Source: an uncultured Flavobacterium sp. (lineage in GTDB: Bacteria; Bacteroidota; Bacteroidia; Flavobacteriales; Flavobacteriaceae). Taken from it: a DNA stretch of 15,799 nucleotides. The translations under genes were made by a program, and so were the position numbers. The stretch lies in contig NZ_CAMLIX010000117.1 in assembly GCF_946479975.1 (NCBI RefSeq), forward strand, positions 1 to 15,799, read 5' to 3'. Below the pieces are notes generated by a model. The model was given only the letters and a program-made list of their open reading frames with translations, did not search any database and had not been told where the DNA came from. Shown here piece by piece: positions 6,386 through 13,130 of the stretch; the first letter of the stretch is position 1, and each line of letters begins with the position of its first letter.

Positions 6386-7234
6386 TTACGCTTTTATAAA
6401 ATTGTTTAGCTGCTTCAAATACCAAGCTGTGTCATCGTACATGATAAAATGCAGACCTGTATTAGCATATTTAAAATTGGCTGTTTTCAAATTTTTATAT
6501 TGTTCGTCGATTGCGGGTTTTAAATTTATAAAATAAGATTCTAATAAAATTAAGGACGGACATTTTATCTTCGAGATTCTTTCTCTTAAATCGGTATTAT
6601 AAAAATCACAATACATTTGACCAAAAGTAGTTCGGTCTGATTTTACGCTCCAGTCTACCACAATTTCTAGTTTTGAAGCATCTGCTAAAAGTCTCGGCAT
6701 AGTTTGTTTCTGCATGTCATAAAACTGTTTTTCATCCATCGCCGTCATTTGATTTACCATTGCAACACAATCGTTATTTTCTTTTGATTTAAACGAAGGA
6801 TCACTCAAAGCCGCCAAACACGGAAGCGCATCCACAACTACAATTTTACCTATTAATTCTGGATAATCTGCAGCAATTGCAAGCGCGAGTCCGCCACCCA
6901 TACTATGACCAATTACAATTGGCTTTTCGATTTTATTTTCTTTGATATAATTGGCAATTCCAGTTTTCCAATTTTCGAATGATGGATTTGGCTGCGGTTG
7001 TACGCCTGCAAAACCTGCCATTGTTAATGTATAACAAGGGTATTCTTTTTCGAAATCGGCTTTGGTTTCCTTCCAAACTTCTCCAGAAGATGCAAATCCG
7101 GGAATAAATATAATTGACTGTTTTCCTTTTCCAGTTTTTACAACTTCAAACGGATATGATTTCGTCTGCGCAAAAACATTTAGACATAACGCCGAGAATA
7201 GGAATGCGATAATTAAGATGATATACTTTTTCAT
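6386..7234 (-). CDS. Exported alpha/beta-fold hydrolase
   Basis: Taking the ATG at 7234 gives 282 residues with a signal peptide (MKKYIILIIAFLFSALCLNV, then FAQ and likely cleavage before TK). A longer frame to 7288 would bury this peptide. The alpha/beta hydrolase fold shows the oxyanion-side motif IFIPGFASSG (about 42-51), the nucleophile elbow GHSMGG with Ser111, and the catalytic His262 in TGLHF. The catalytic acid is not obvious: the usual Asp after the sixth strand is replaced by LLESYFINL, so Glu232 or another acid may serve. The substrate cannot be deduced. It is the first gene of the operon with the ECF sigma factor and the membrane protein, one base before the sigma start. A periplasmic or envelope role connected to the stress sensed by the sigma system is plausible. 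Confidence 0.9.
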   Translation of the reverse strand: MKKYIILIIAFLFSALCLNVFAQTKSYPFEVVKTGKGKQSIIFIPGFASSGEVWKETKADFEKEYPCYTLTMAGFAGVQPQPNPSFENWKTGIANYIKENKIEKPIVIGHSMGGGLALAIAADYPELIGKIVVVDALPCLAALSDPSFKSKENNDCVAMVNQMTAMDEKQFYDMQKQTMPRLLADASKLEIVVDWSVKSDRTTFGQMYCDFYNTDLRERISKIKCPSLILLESYFINLKPAIDEQYKNLKTANFKYANTGLHFIMYDDTAWYLKQLNNFIKA

Positions 7235-7280
7235 TTTTAATAGTTTTAAATTGTTAATTAAATCGGATCCGTGCTTTTGA

Positions 7281-7304
7281 TACGACAACTATTAAAATGT
7301 TACA
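7281..7304 (-). promoter_or_regulatory. Possible ECF-type promoter of the hydrolase-sigma operon
   Basis: On the minus strand TGTAAC (7304-7299) and CGTA (7284-7281) resemble the -35 and -10 elements of ECF sigma promoters. The 14-base spacer is shorter than the usual 16-17. No TTTG/TAnnTTTG promoter was found upstream of the operon. This would fit self-activation but is a weak, by-eye match. Confidence 0.25.
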
Positions 7305-7371
7305 ATGGTTTTTAAAATTTCAATGAAAAAATTCGAAATCCTCTCGAATCCTCGGGATTTACGGGTTGTTT

Positions 7372-7445
7372 TTAACCGCAATGTACGCGAAGGTTTACGC
7401 AAAGAGCGCAAGGTTTTTGCTCGCAAAGATGCAAGGTCGCAAGTT
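7372..7445. repeat. CGCAAAG-type intergenic repeat
   Basis: The stretch contains repeated variants of the short word GCAAAG/CGCAAGG (for example TTTACGCAAAGAGCGCAAGG and CTCGCAAAGATGCAAGG). The same words occur at 11250-11296 and 15721-15740. It marks the start of about 700 bases of repeat DNA with no convincing gene. Confidence 0.6.
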
Positions 7446-7460
7446 ATTCGTCTTAGTTTT

Positions 7461-7691
7461 GTCATCCTGAGGAACGAAGGATCGCACAAGTAGGTCTACA
7501 AAGATTGGTAATTTTGATTACGGAGTTTCTAGTGTGATCCTTCGTTCCTCAGGATGACAAACTGAATGTTGTAACTTCTCTAAAATAACATTCTCCCTTT
7601 ATGTCAGTCTGAGCGAAGTCGAAGACCACGCAAGTAACTCTACAAAGATTAGCGATTTTGATTGCGGGTCTTCGACTTCGCTCAGACAGAC
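7461..7691. repeat. Composite three-hairpin repeat, copy 1
   Basis: Three hairpins stand in a row. The first has 23-base complementary arms at 7461-7483 and 7536-7558 (arm core CATCCTGAGGAACGAAGG). The second has arms GAATGTT (7564-7570) and AACATTC (7587-7593). The third has 25-base arms at 7603-7627 and 7667-7691 with one mismatch (arm core TCTGAGCGAAGTCGAAGA). The loops of hairpins one and three share the core TCTACAAAGATT. The whole 231-base block recurs at 7838-8068. Confidence 0.9.
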
Positions 7692-7716
7692 AAACGGTAG
7701 ATTTACAAAATTTTTC

Positions 7717-7774
7717 GCCACGAATTTCACTAATTACGCGAATTTAATTTGTGGGAATTATTGTAATTCGTGGC
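7717..7774. repeat. GCCACGAATT inverted repeat
   Basis: GCCACGAATT (7717-7726) and AATTCGTGGC (7765-7774) are perfect 10-base arms around a 38-base AT-rich loop, which itself contains further AATT words. It lies between the two copies of the composite repeat. This is a separate palindromic repeat type. Confidence 0.7.
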
Positions 7775-7837
7775 AAAGAACAACACACAAAAAACCAATA
7801 GCAATAACAATAGGACGCAAAATTTCCCCTCAATCTT

Positions 7838-8068
7838 GTCATCCTGACGGAGGAAGGATCTTCGTAAGTAGCTCTACAAAGATTGGCGATTTAGATTGCG
7901 GAGTTTCTAGTGTGATCCTTCGTTCCTCAGGATGACAAACTGAATGTTGTAACTTCTCGAAAATAACATTCTCACTTTTTGTCAGTCTGAGCGAAGTCGA
8001 AGACCACGAAAGTAACTCTACAAAGATTGGCGATTTTGATTGCGGGTCTTCGACTTCGCTCAGACTGA
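7838..8068. repeat. Composite three-hairpin repeat, copy 2
   Basis: The same order and the same total length (231 bases) as copy 1. Hairpin arms are at 7838-7860 and 7914-7936, then GAATGTT/AACATTC, then 7981-8005 and 8045-8068. The spacer between the large hairpins differs from copy 1 at only a few positions. The left arm of the first hairpin is altered in the middle (GACGGAGG in place of GAGGAACG), so it no longer pairs fully with its right arm. Confidence 0.9.
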
Positions 8069-8079
8069 AAAAACGAGAC

Positions 8080-8117
8080 AAAAAAAATCCAAATTCCAAC
8101 AAGAATTGGAATTTGGA
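8080..8117 (-). terminator. leuS rho-independent terminator
   Basis: On the minus strand TCCAAATTCCAA (8117-8106) and TTGGAATTTGGA (8099-8088) form a 12-base stem with a 6-base loop, followed by eight T (8087-8080). It lies about 27 bases after the leuS stop and is made of the same repeat words as the terminator at 80-125. Confidence 0.85.
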
Positions 8118-8143
8118 ATTTTAAAAATTGGAATTTTAAAATA

Positions 8144-11008
8144 TTAACCTACCAAGTTAATTATTTTTCCAGGAACAATAATCACTTTATTTGGCGTTTT
8201 GCCGTCTAATTGTTTTTGAGTTCTTTCGTCTTTCATAATGATTTCTTCGATTTGTTCTTTGGTTAAATCCAAAGGCAATTCGATTGTGAAACGCATTTTT
8301 CCGTTGAAAGAAACTGGATATTCCTTATTGGTTTCAATTAAATGTTTTTCGTCAAAAATTGGGAACGCAACATCAGAAATTGAAGTTGTGTGTCCTAATT
8401 GCGACCATAATTCTTCTGCGATATGCGGTGCGTAAGGCGAAACCAAAATGGCTAACGGTTCTAAAATTGCACGTGAATGACAATTTTGAGAAGACAATTC
8501 GTTTACACAAATCATAAACTGAGAAACCGAAGTATTGAAAGAGAAATTCTCGATATCTTCTGCTACTTTTTTGATTGTTTTATGCAACGATTTTAAGTTG
8601 TCTTTTGTTGGTTCGTCGTTGTTTACGATTAAGCCATTATCATCAAAATACAATCTCCATAATTTTTTAAGGAAACCAAAAACTCCTGAAATTCCAGCAG
8701 TATTCCAAGGTTTAGCCTGCTCTAACGGACCTAAAAACATTTCGTATAAACGTAATGTATCAGCACCGTATTCATCACAAATATCATCTGGAGTTACAAC
8801 ATTGTATTTCGATTTTGACATTTTTTCGACTTCGCGTCCTACAATGTATTTTCCATTATCATCTAAAACAAATTCAGCGTTAGCATAATCTTCTCTCCAA
8901 GCTTTGAATTTTTCAACATCTAATTCATCAGAAGAATTAACCATTGAAACATCAGCGTGAATTGGCTGCACTTTTTGATCTCCGATTTTATTTTTAGAAA
9001 CAAAACTATTCGTTCCTTCAATTCTGTAAACAAAAGCACTAGTCCCCAAAATCATTCCCTGATTAATCAGTTTTTTGAATGGCTCTTCTGTTGGAGCAAA
9101 ACCTTTGTCTTTTAAAAATTTATTCCAGAAACGAGAATATAGTAAGTGACCCGTTGCGTGTTCGCTTCCTCCTATATATAAATCAACACTTTCCCAGTAA
9201 GCTAGAGCTTCTTTGCTTGCAAATTCATTTTCATTATGTGCATCCATATAACGCATCCAATACCATGAACTCCCCGCCCAACCTGGCATTGTGTTTAATT
9301 CTAAAGGAAAAATCGACACATTGTCAATCAACTGTGTACTAACTACTGTATTCTGAACACTGTCCCAAGCCCAAACTGCAGCGTTTCCTAATGGTGGCAA
9401 TCCGTCTTCAGTTGGTAAATATTTCTCTACTTCTGGCAGAATAATTGGCAAGTGCTGCTCATCAATCATTTTAGGCAATCCATTCACATAATAAACTGGA
9501 AATGGCTCACCCCAATAACGCTGACGAGAGAAAACAGCATCACGCAAACGGTAATTGGTTTTTCCAGTTCCCTGACCAATTTCTTCCAGTTTTTCGATTG
9601 CTTTTTTAGTTCCCTCTTTATAATTTAATCCGTTTAAGAAATCAGAATTTGCGATTACAACGTTGTCTTTTGATCCGTAAGCGGCTTCAGAAATATCAAC
9701 ATTTGCGAAGATATTTTTGATTTCAGGCATTCCTTCAGTTCCTTTAAAGAAATTAGCAAAAGCATAATCTCTTTCGTCACCACAAGGAACCGCCATAACT
9801 GCTCCTGTTCCGTAACCTGCCAAAACATAATCTCCAATCCAAACTGGAATTGGCTCTTTTGTGAAAGGATGTTCTGCATAAGCTCCTGTAAATACACCAG
9901 AAATGGTTTTTACATCGGCCATACGCTCACGCTCCGAACGTTTTGAGGTTTTTTCGATATACGCTTCAACCGCTGCTTTTTGTTCTGGAGTTGTAATTTT
10001 AGCCACCAAATCGTGTTCTGGCGCCAAAGTCATAAATGTTACTCCGAAAATTGTATCAGGTCTTGTCGTAAATACATCAATCACTTCATCGTGATTTTTC
10101 ACATTAAAAGTAACCATTGCCCCAACCGATTTTCCAATCCAGTTTCTTTGAGATTCTTTAATTGACTCACTCCAATCGATATCATTTAGACCTTGAAGCA
10201 AGCGTTCGGCATAAGCAGAAATTCGCATACTCCATTGTGTCATTTTTTTTCTTATAACAGGAAATCCTCCACGCTCAGAAACTCCGTTTACAATTTCATC
10301 ATTTGCCAAAACAGTTCCCAATCCAGGACACCAGTTTACTTCTGTTTCTGCCAAATACGTCAATCGGTATTGCAACAAGATTTTTTCTTTTTGGTCTTCA
10401 GAATACGAATTCCATTCGTCAGCAGTAAAAATTACTACATTATCATCGCAAACTGCTTCAACCAGAGCATTTCCGCTTTCTTCAAAAACAACTACAAGCT
10501 CTGAAATATCAAATGCTTTTCCCTGTTTTTTACAGTACCATGAATTGAACAATTGAATAAAAATCCACTGTGTATGTTTGTAATAATCAGGATTTGAAGT
10601 ACGCACTTCACGCGCCCAGTCAAATGAGAATCCGATTTTATCTAATTGTTTTCTGTAACCCGCAATTTGCTTTCCTTCTTTATCTACTCCACCGTCAATA
10701 TTTACACGAGTTGTGTCTTCTGGACGCTGTCCTGTTTGAATTGCATATTGTTCTGCTGGCAATCCAAAACTGTCATACCCCATTGGGTGCAAAACATTGA
10801 AACCTTGATGTCTTTTGAAACGAGAATACACATCTGAAGCTATATACCCCAGCGGATGCCCCACGTGTAATCCTGCTCCTGACGGATAAGGAAACATATC
10901 GAGAACATAATGCTTCGGCTTTTCAGAGTTGTTTTTTGCTGCAAAAGTTTGATTTTCTGCCCAATATTTTTGCCATTTGGCGTCAATTTCGTTTGGATTG
11001 TATTTCAT
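8144..11008 (-). CDS. leuS: Leucyl-tRNA synthetase
   Basis: The 954-residue enzyme attaches leucine to tRNA(Leu) in the cytoplasm. It is a class I synthetase: the HIGH motif appears as HVGH at residues 48-51 (after MFPYPSGAGL) and the KMSKS loop is intact at 729-733. The CP1 editing domain shows TTRPDT (about 314-319) and GAVMAVPCGDERD (about 402-414), including the conserved editing Asp. An anticodon-binding helical domain and C-terminal domain follow, ending in KVIIVPGKIINLVG. Compared with the E. coli enzyme there is extra sequence at about 165-205 (before the ETEVNWCPGLGTVLAN motif) and at about 655-725. Bacteroidota synthetases are generally longer, so these are probably lineage insertions. 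The gene is transcribed alone, from a near-consensus promoter to a clear terminator. Confidence 0.98.
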   Translation of the reverse strand: MKYNPNEIDAKWQKYWAENQTFAAKNNSEKPKHYVLDMFPYPSGAGLHVGHPLGYIASDVYSRFKRHQGFNVLHPMGYDSFGLPAEQYAIQTGQRPEDTTRVNIDGGVDKEGKQIAGYRKQLDKIGFSFDWAREVRTSNPDYYKHTQWIFIQLFNSWYCKKQGKAFDISELVVVFEESGNALVEAVCDDNVVIFTADEWNSYSEDQKEKILLQYRLTYLAETEVNWCPGLGTVLANDEIVNGVSERGGFPVIRKKMTQWSMRISAYAERLLQGLNDIDWSESIKESQRNWIGKSVGAMVTFNVKNHDEVIDVFTTRPDTIFGVTFMTLAPEHDLVAKITTPEQKAAVEAYIEKTSKRSERERMADVKTISGVFTGAYAEHPFTKEPIPVWIGDYVLAGYGTGAVMAVPCGDERDYAFANFFKGTEGMPEIKNIFANVDISEAAYGSKDNVVIANSDFLNGLNYKEGTKKAIEKLEEIGQGTGKTNYRLRDAVFSRQRYWGEPFPVYYVNGLPKMIDEQHLPIILPEVEKYLPTEDGLPPLGNAAVWAWDSVQNTVVSTQLIDNVSIFPLELNTMPGWAGSSWYWMRYMDAHNENEFASKEALAYWESVDLYIGGSEHATGHLLYSRFWNKFLKDKGFAPTEEPFKKLINQGMILGTSAFVYRIEGTNSFVSKNKIGDQKVQPIHADVSMVNSSDELDVEKFKAWREDYANAEFVLDDNGKYIVGREVEKMSKSKYNVVTPDDICDEYGADTLRLYEMFLGPLEQAKPWNTAGISGVFGFLKKLWRLYFDDNGLIVNNDEPTKDNLKSLHKTIKKVAEDIENFSFNTSVSQFMICVNELSSQNCHSRAILEPLAILVSPYAPHIAEELWSQLGHTTSISDVAFPIFDEKHLIETNKEYPVSFNGKMRFTIELPLDLTKEQIEEIIMKDERTQKQLDGKTPNKVIIVPGKIINLVG

Positions 11009-11011
11009 TTC

Positions 11012-11047
11012 TAAGTGACTAAGATTCTAAGTTACTAAGGTTCTAAG
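11012..11047. repeat. Octamer repeat in the leuS leader
   Basis: TAAG occurs at exactly 8-base intervals (11012, 11020, 11028, 11036, 11044), with spacer tetramers TGAC, ATTC, TTAC and GTTC. The alternation gives a 16-base higher unit. On the minus strand this is a CTTA repeat in the untranslated leader, ending a few bases before the leuS start codon. Confidence 0.8.
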
Positions 11048-11072
11048 GCTTTTCACTATATTAATTATGCCG

Positions 11073-11103
11073 CAAATTTACATTTATTGTAGATTGTACC
11101 AAA
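11073..11103 (-). promoter_or_regulatory. leuS promoter
   Basis: On the minus strand TTTG (11103-11100) and TAAATTTG (11080-11073) are separated by 19 bases, an exact match to the Bacteroidota promoter consensus. The expected leader of about 58 bases contains the octamer repeat. Confidence 0.75.
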
Positions 11104-11249
11104 GCTATTTCTCTGACAAACAAATAATTTTACTTTTTACGTATTCTAAGTTAAGTAAAAACACTTATTTACATTGAAAAATGAATTAAGAAATTTGCTC
11201 AGAAAGAAGCTTGACAAACTAAAGTTTTAAAAATTAACTTTGAAGATTT
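11104..11249. other. Intergenic DNA without recognisable features
   Basis: Between the leuS promoter and the repeat block there is AT-rich DNA with short frames only. No RNA gene, hairpin or promoter stands out. Confidence 0.5.
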
Positions 11250-11296
11250 AAACGCAAAGTTCGCGAAGATTTACGCAAAGAAACGCAAAGTTTTTA
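11250..11296. repeat. CGCAAAG-type repeat next to the tandem array
   Basis: AACGCAAAGTTCGCGAAG, TTTACGCAAAG and AAACGCAAAG follow each other, echoing 7372-7445 and the word at the end of each unit of the tandem array that starts at 11321. Confidence 0.6.
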
Positions 11297-11320
11297 TTAT
11301 TTTTAATTTAAGCTAGCTTT

Positions 11321-11642
11321 AAAAGTTCGCAAAGCTTTATCTACAAAACAAGCTTTACGAACTTAATATTTAGATATCGCTTACACTTCGCAAAAAGAAA
11401 CTTAACGTACTTTGCGTTAAAATTCGCAAGCTCCCTCTAAACACCGAGCTTTGCGAACTTAATATTTAGATATAGCTTACACCCCGCAAAAAGAAACTTT
11501 GCGTACTTTGCGTTAAAAATTCGCAAAGCTTTATCTACAAACTAAGCTTTGCGAACTTAATATTTAGATATCGCTTACACTCAGCAAAAAGAAACTTAGC
11601 GTACTCTGCGTTAAAATTCGCAAGCTCTATCTAAACGCCAAG
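11321..11642. repeat. Tandem array of 96-98 base hairpin repeat, 3 copies plus a partial one
   Basis: Units lie at 11321-11418, 11419-11514 and 11515-11612, with a truncated fourth at 11613-11642. Each unit opens with a hairpin of the type TTCGCAAAGCTT ... AAGCTTTGCGAA. It continues with ACTTAATATTTAGATAT and CGCTTACAC, and closes with GCAAAAAGAAACTT and a GTACTTTGCGTT-like word. The units are similar but not identical. The hairpin is perfect in unit 3; units 1 and 2 carry small changes. An inverted piece of the unit appears at 15766-15795. Confidence 0.9.
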
Positions 11643-11661
11643 ATTACTGAATTTTTGTTTT

Positions 11662-11724
11662 TAGCCACAGATTAAATAATTCACACATATCAAAAATCAT
11701 TTTTAATCTTTTAATCTATGGCTA
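11662..11724. repeat. AGCCACAGATTAAA inverted repeat
   Basis: TAGCCACAGATTAAA (11662-11676) pairs with TTTAATCTATGGCTA (11710-11724) with one mismatch over 15 bases, around a loop of about 33 bases. It is a further palindromic repeat type in the same gap. Confidence 0.7.
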
Positions 11725-11786
11725 TTCCTTTTTTTACATCTGACATTTTACAACAATTCAACTTTTATTTCATATCAAATTGTACA

Positions 11787-11836
11787 TTTATACTATAAAA
11801 GTTCGTTAATAACTTTAAATAAAGAAATTCTTTATT
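11787..11836 (+). promoter_or_regulatory. Possible ftsX promoter with overlapping palindrome
   Basis: TTTA (11787-11790) and TAACTTTA (11810-11817) are 19 bases apart, each one base off consensus. Immediately after, AATAAAGAA (11818-11826) and TTCTTTATT (11828-11836) form a 9-1-9 palindrome. It would cover the expected transcription start, as an operator or a leader hairpin would. Confidence 0.4.
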
Positions 11837-11863
11837 ATTTTTACGACATAATTTAAGCAGACT

Positions 11864-12739
11864 ATGAGTTCTAACTTTGATAAATTTCAAAAGCGCAGGT
11901 TAATTTCCTCTTATTTTTCGGTAGTTTTAAGTGTATTCTTGGTATTATTCCTTTTGGGAGTGCTAGGATTATTCATCATTAATTCTAAAAAACTGGCAGA
12001 TGATTTTAAAGAAAAAATCGCCATGACAGTTTTCTTTAAAAATGAAGCTAATGATAGCATTATCAAAGCATTTAACACAGAACTTAAGAGAGCACCTTTT
12101 GCACGATCTTTTGTTTATGTAACTAAAGAGAAAGCGGCAAAAGAACATACCGATATTATCGGAGAAGATTTCTTGACCTTTTTAGGAGAAAATCCGTTAT
12201 TGAACTCTTACGATATTCACTTAAAAGCTGATTATGTAGAAAGAGACAGTATCGTTAAAATCGAAAGTAACTTTCGTAAAAACGCTATGATTTCTGATAT
12301 CGTTTACGACAAACAATTGGTAAATCTTGTAAACGACAACATCAGAAAGGTCAGTATGTGGATTTTAATCATCAGTGCTTTCTTGACCATAATTGCGGTA
12401 TTATTAATCAATAGTTCACTTCGTCTATCGATACATTCTAATCGTTTTATTATTAAAACCATGCAGATGGTGGGCGCAACAAAAGCATTTATTCGTAAAC
12501 CATTTGTTATGCGAAGTGTAAAATTAGGAATGCTTGGTGCTGGTTTAGCAATTATTGCTCTAATCGCTCTTTTGATATATGTCGAAACTAATTTTCCTGG
12601 TTTAGGAATTTTAGAAGATAAAGTTTTAATCGCAATGGTTCTTGCAGCCGTTTTCGGTTTAGGTGTTTTAATTACTTGGGTAAGCACGCATTTTGCAACA
12701 CAACGTTTCTTGAATTTAAGAACTGACGATCTTTATTAA
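11864..12739 (+). CDS. ftsX: Cell-division permease-like protein FtsX
   Basis: The 291-residue protein has the FtsX plan. A cytoplasmic N-terminus precedes membrane helix 1 (about 17-40). A large extracytoplasmic domain (about 41-160) contains KIAMTVFFKNE and later ISDIVYDKQLVNLVNDNI. Helices 2-4 lie at about 164-184, 219-241 and 253-275. The FtsX/ABC-permease signature MQMVGATKAFIRKPF is at 200-214. With the ATPase FtsE it forms an ABC-type complex that couples the division ring to peptidoglycan hydrolases outside the membrane. ftsE is not next to it here, as is usual in Bacteroidota. It leads a rightward group with the DUF3098 gene, uppP and truB, a conserved neighbourhood in this phylum. 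Confidence 0.93.
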   Translation: MSSNFDKFQKRRLISSYFSVVLSVFLVLFLLGVLGLFIINSKKLADDFKEKIAMTVFFKNEANDSIIKAFNTELKRAPFARSFVYVTKEKAAKEHTDIIGEDFLTFLGENPLLNSYDIHLKADYVERDSIVKIESNFRKNAMISDIVYDKQLVNLVNDNIRKVSMWILIISAFLTIIAVLLINSSLRLSIHSNRFIIKTMQMVGATKAFIRKPFVMRSVKLGMLGAGLAIIALIALLIYVETNFPGLGILEDKVLIAMVLAAVFGLGVLITWVSTHFATQRFLNLRTDDLY

Positions 12740-12747
12740 GTTTAGAA

Positions 12748-12795
12748 TTCAGATTTTAGATTTTAGATTAAAAAAGCCTTCGACTTCGCTCAGGC
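12748..12795. repeat. Left inverted flank of the DUF3098 gene
   Basis: TTCAGATTTTAGATTTTAG (from 12748, continuing to 12769) is followed by CTTCGACTTCGCTCAG (12778-12793), the arm word of the composite hairpin repeats near 7600-8060. The combination recurs in inverted order at 13131-13172, on the other side of the small gene. Confidence 0.65.
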
Positions 12796-12852
12796 AGACA
12801 AAAGATAAAACGACCTTGCTTTGTTAAGGATTAAGGACAACAAAAAAATAAA

Positions 12853-13107
12853 ATGAAAAACAACATCAATAACGAACAGCCGCAAGTAAAACAGGAATTC
12901 CTTTTTGACGGAATCAATTATAAAATCTTATTAATTGGTATTGCTGTAATTGCTTTAGGATTTATTCTAATGGCAGGCGGAGGAAGTAAAGATCCGAATA
13001 TTTTTAACGAAGAAATTTTTAATTTTAGACGTATTCGTTTAGCACCTACAACTGTTTTAATCGGTTTCGGAATCACGATTTATTCTATATTCAAAAAATC
13101 AAAATAA
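12853..13107 (+). CDS. DUF3098 family membrane protein
   Basis: The 84-residue protein has two membrane helices (about 23-42 and 66-80). Between them is the family-typical segment GGGSKDPNIFNEEIFNFRRIRLAPT. Members of DUF3098 are found almost only in Bacteroidota, typically between ftsX and uppP as here, and have no assigned biochemical function. Position suggests a link to division or envelope synthesis (inference). The spacing to ftsX (113 bases) and uppP (76 bases) is large for an operon, because repeat DNA lies on both sides. Confidence 0.9.
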   Translation: MKNNINNEQPQVKQEFLFDGINYKILLIGIAVIALGFILMAGGGSKDPNIFNEEIFNFRRIRLAPTTVLIGFGITIYSIFKKSK

Positions 13108-13130
13108 TTAGGTTTAAAGATTTCGGAATA

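Noticed and set aside
7235..7288. Longer hydrolase reading starting at 7288
   Set aside because: It would place 18 polar residues before a typical signal peptide. The ATG at 7234 gives the expected exported protein and leaves room for a promoter.
7292..7493. Short frames on both strands inside the repeat region
   Set aside because: They run through CGCAAAG repeats and a palindrome arm, have repeat-derived composition rich in Arg, and lack any family resemblance or plausible start region.
7839..8102. Leftward frame of 87 codons across the second composite repeat
   Set aside because: It translates hairpin arms (the same SKSPIFVEL-type segment appears twice), so it is a by-product of the repeat and not a gene.
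8238..10837. Several frames on the opposite strand of leuS
   Set aside because: They lie entirely inside a full-length, well-conserved synthetase gene and show no domain, signal peptide or start context of their own.
11009..11072. T-box or other riboswitch in the leuS leader
   Set aside because: The leader is only about 60 bases, made of octamer repeats, with no terminator/antiterminator or T-box sequence.
11321..11642. CRISPR array
   Set aside because: The units are 96-98 bases long, similar throughout and contiguous, with no unique spacers and no cas genes nearby.
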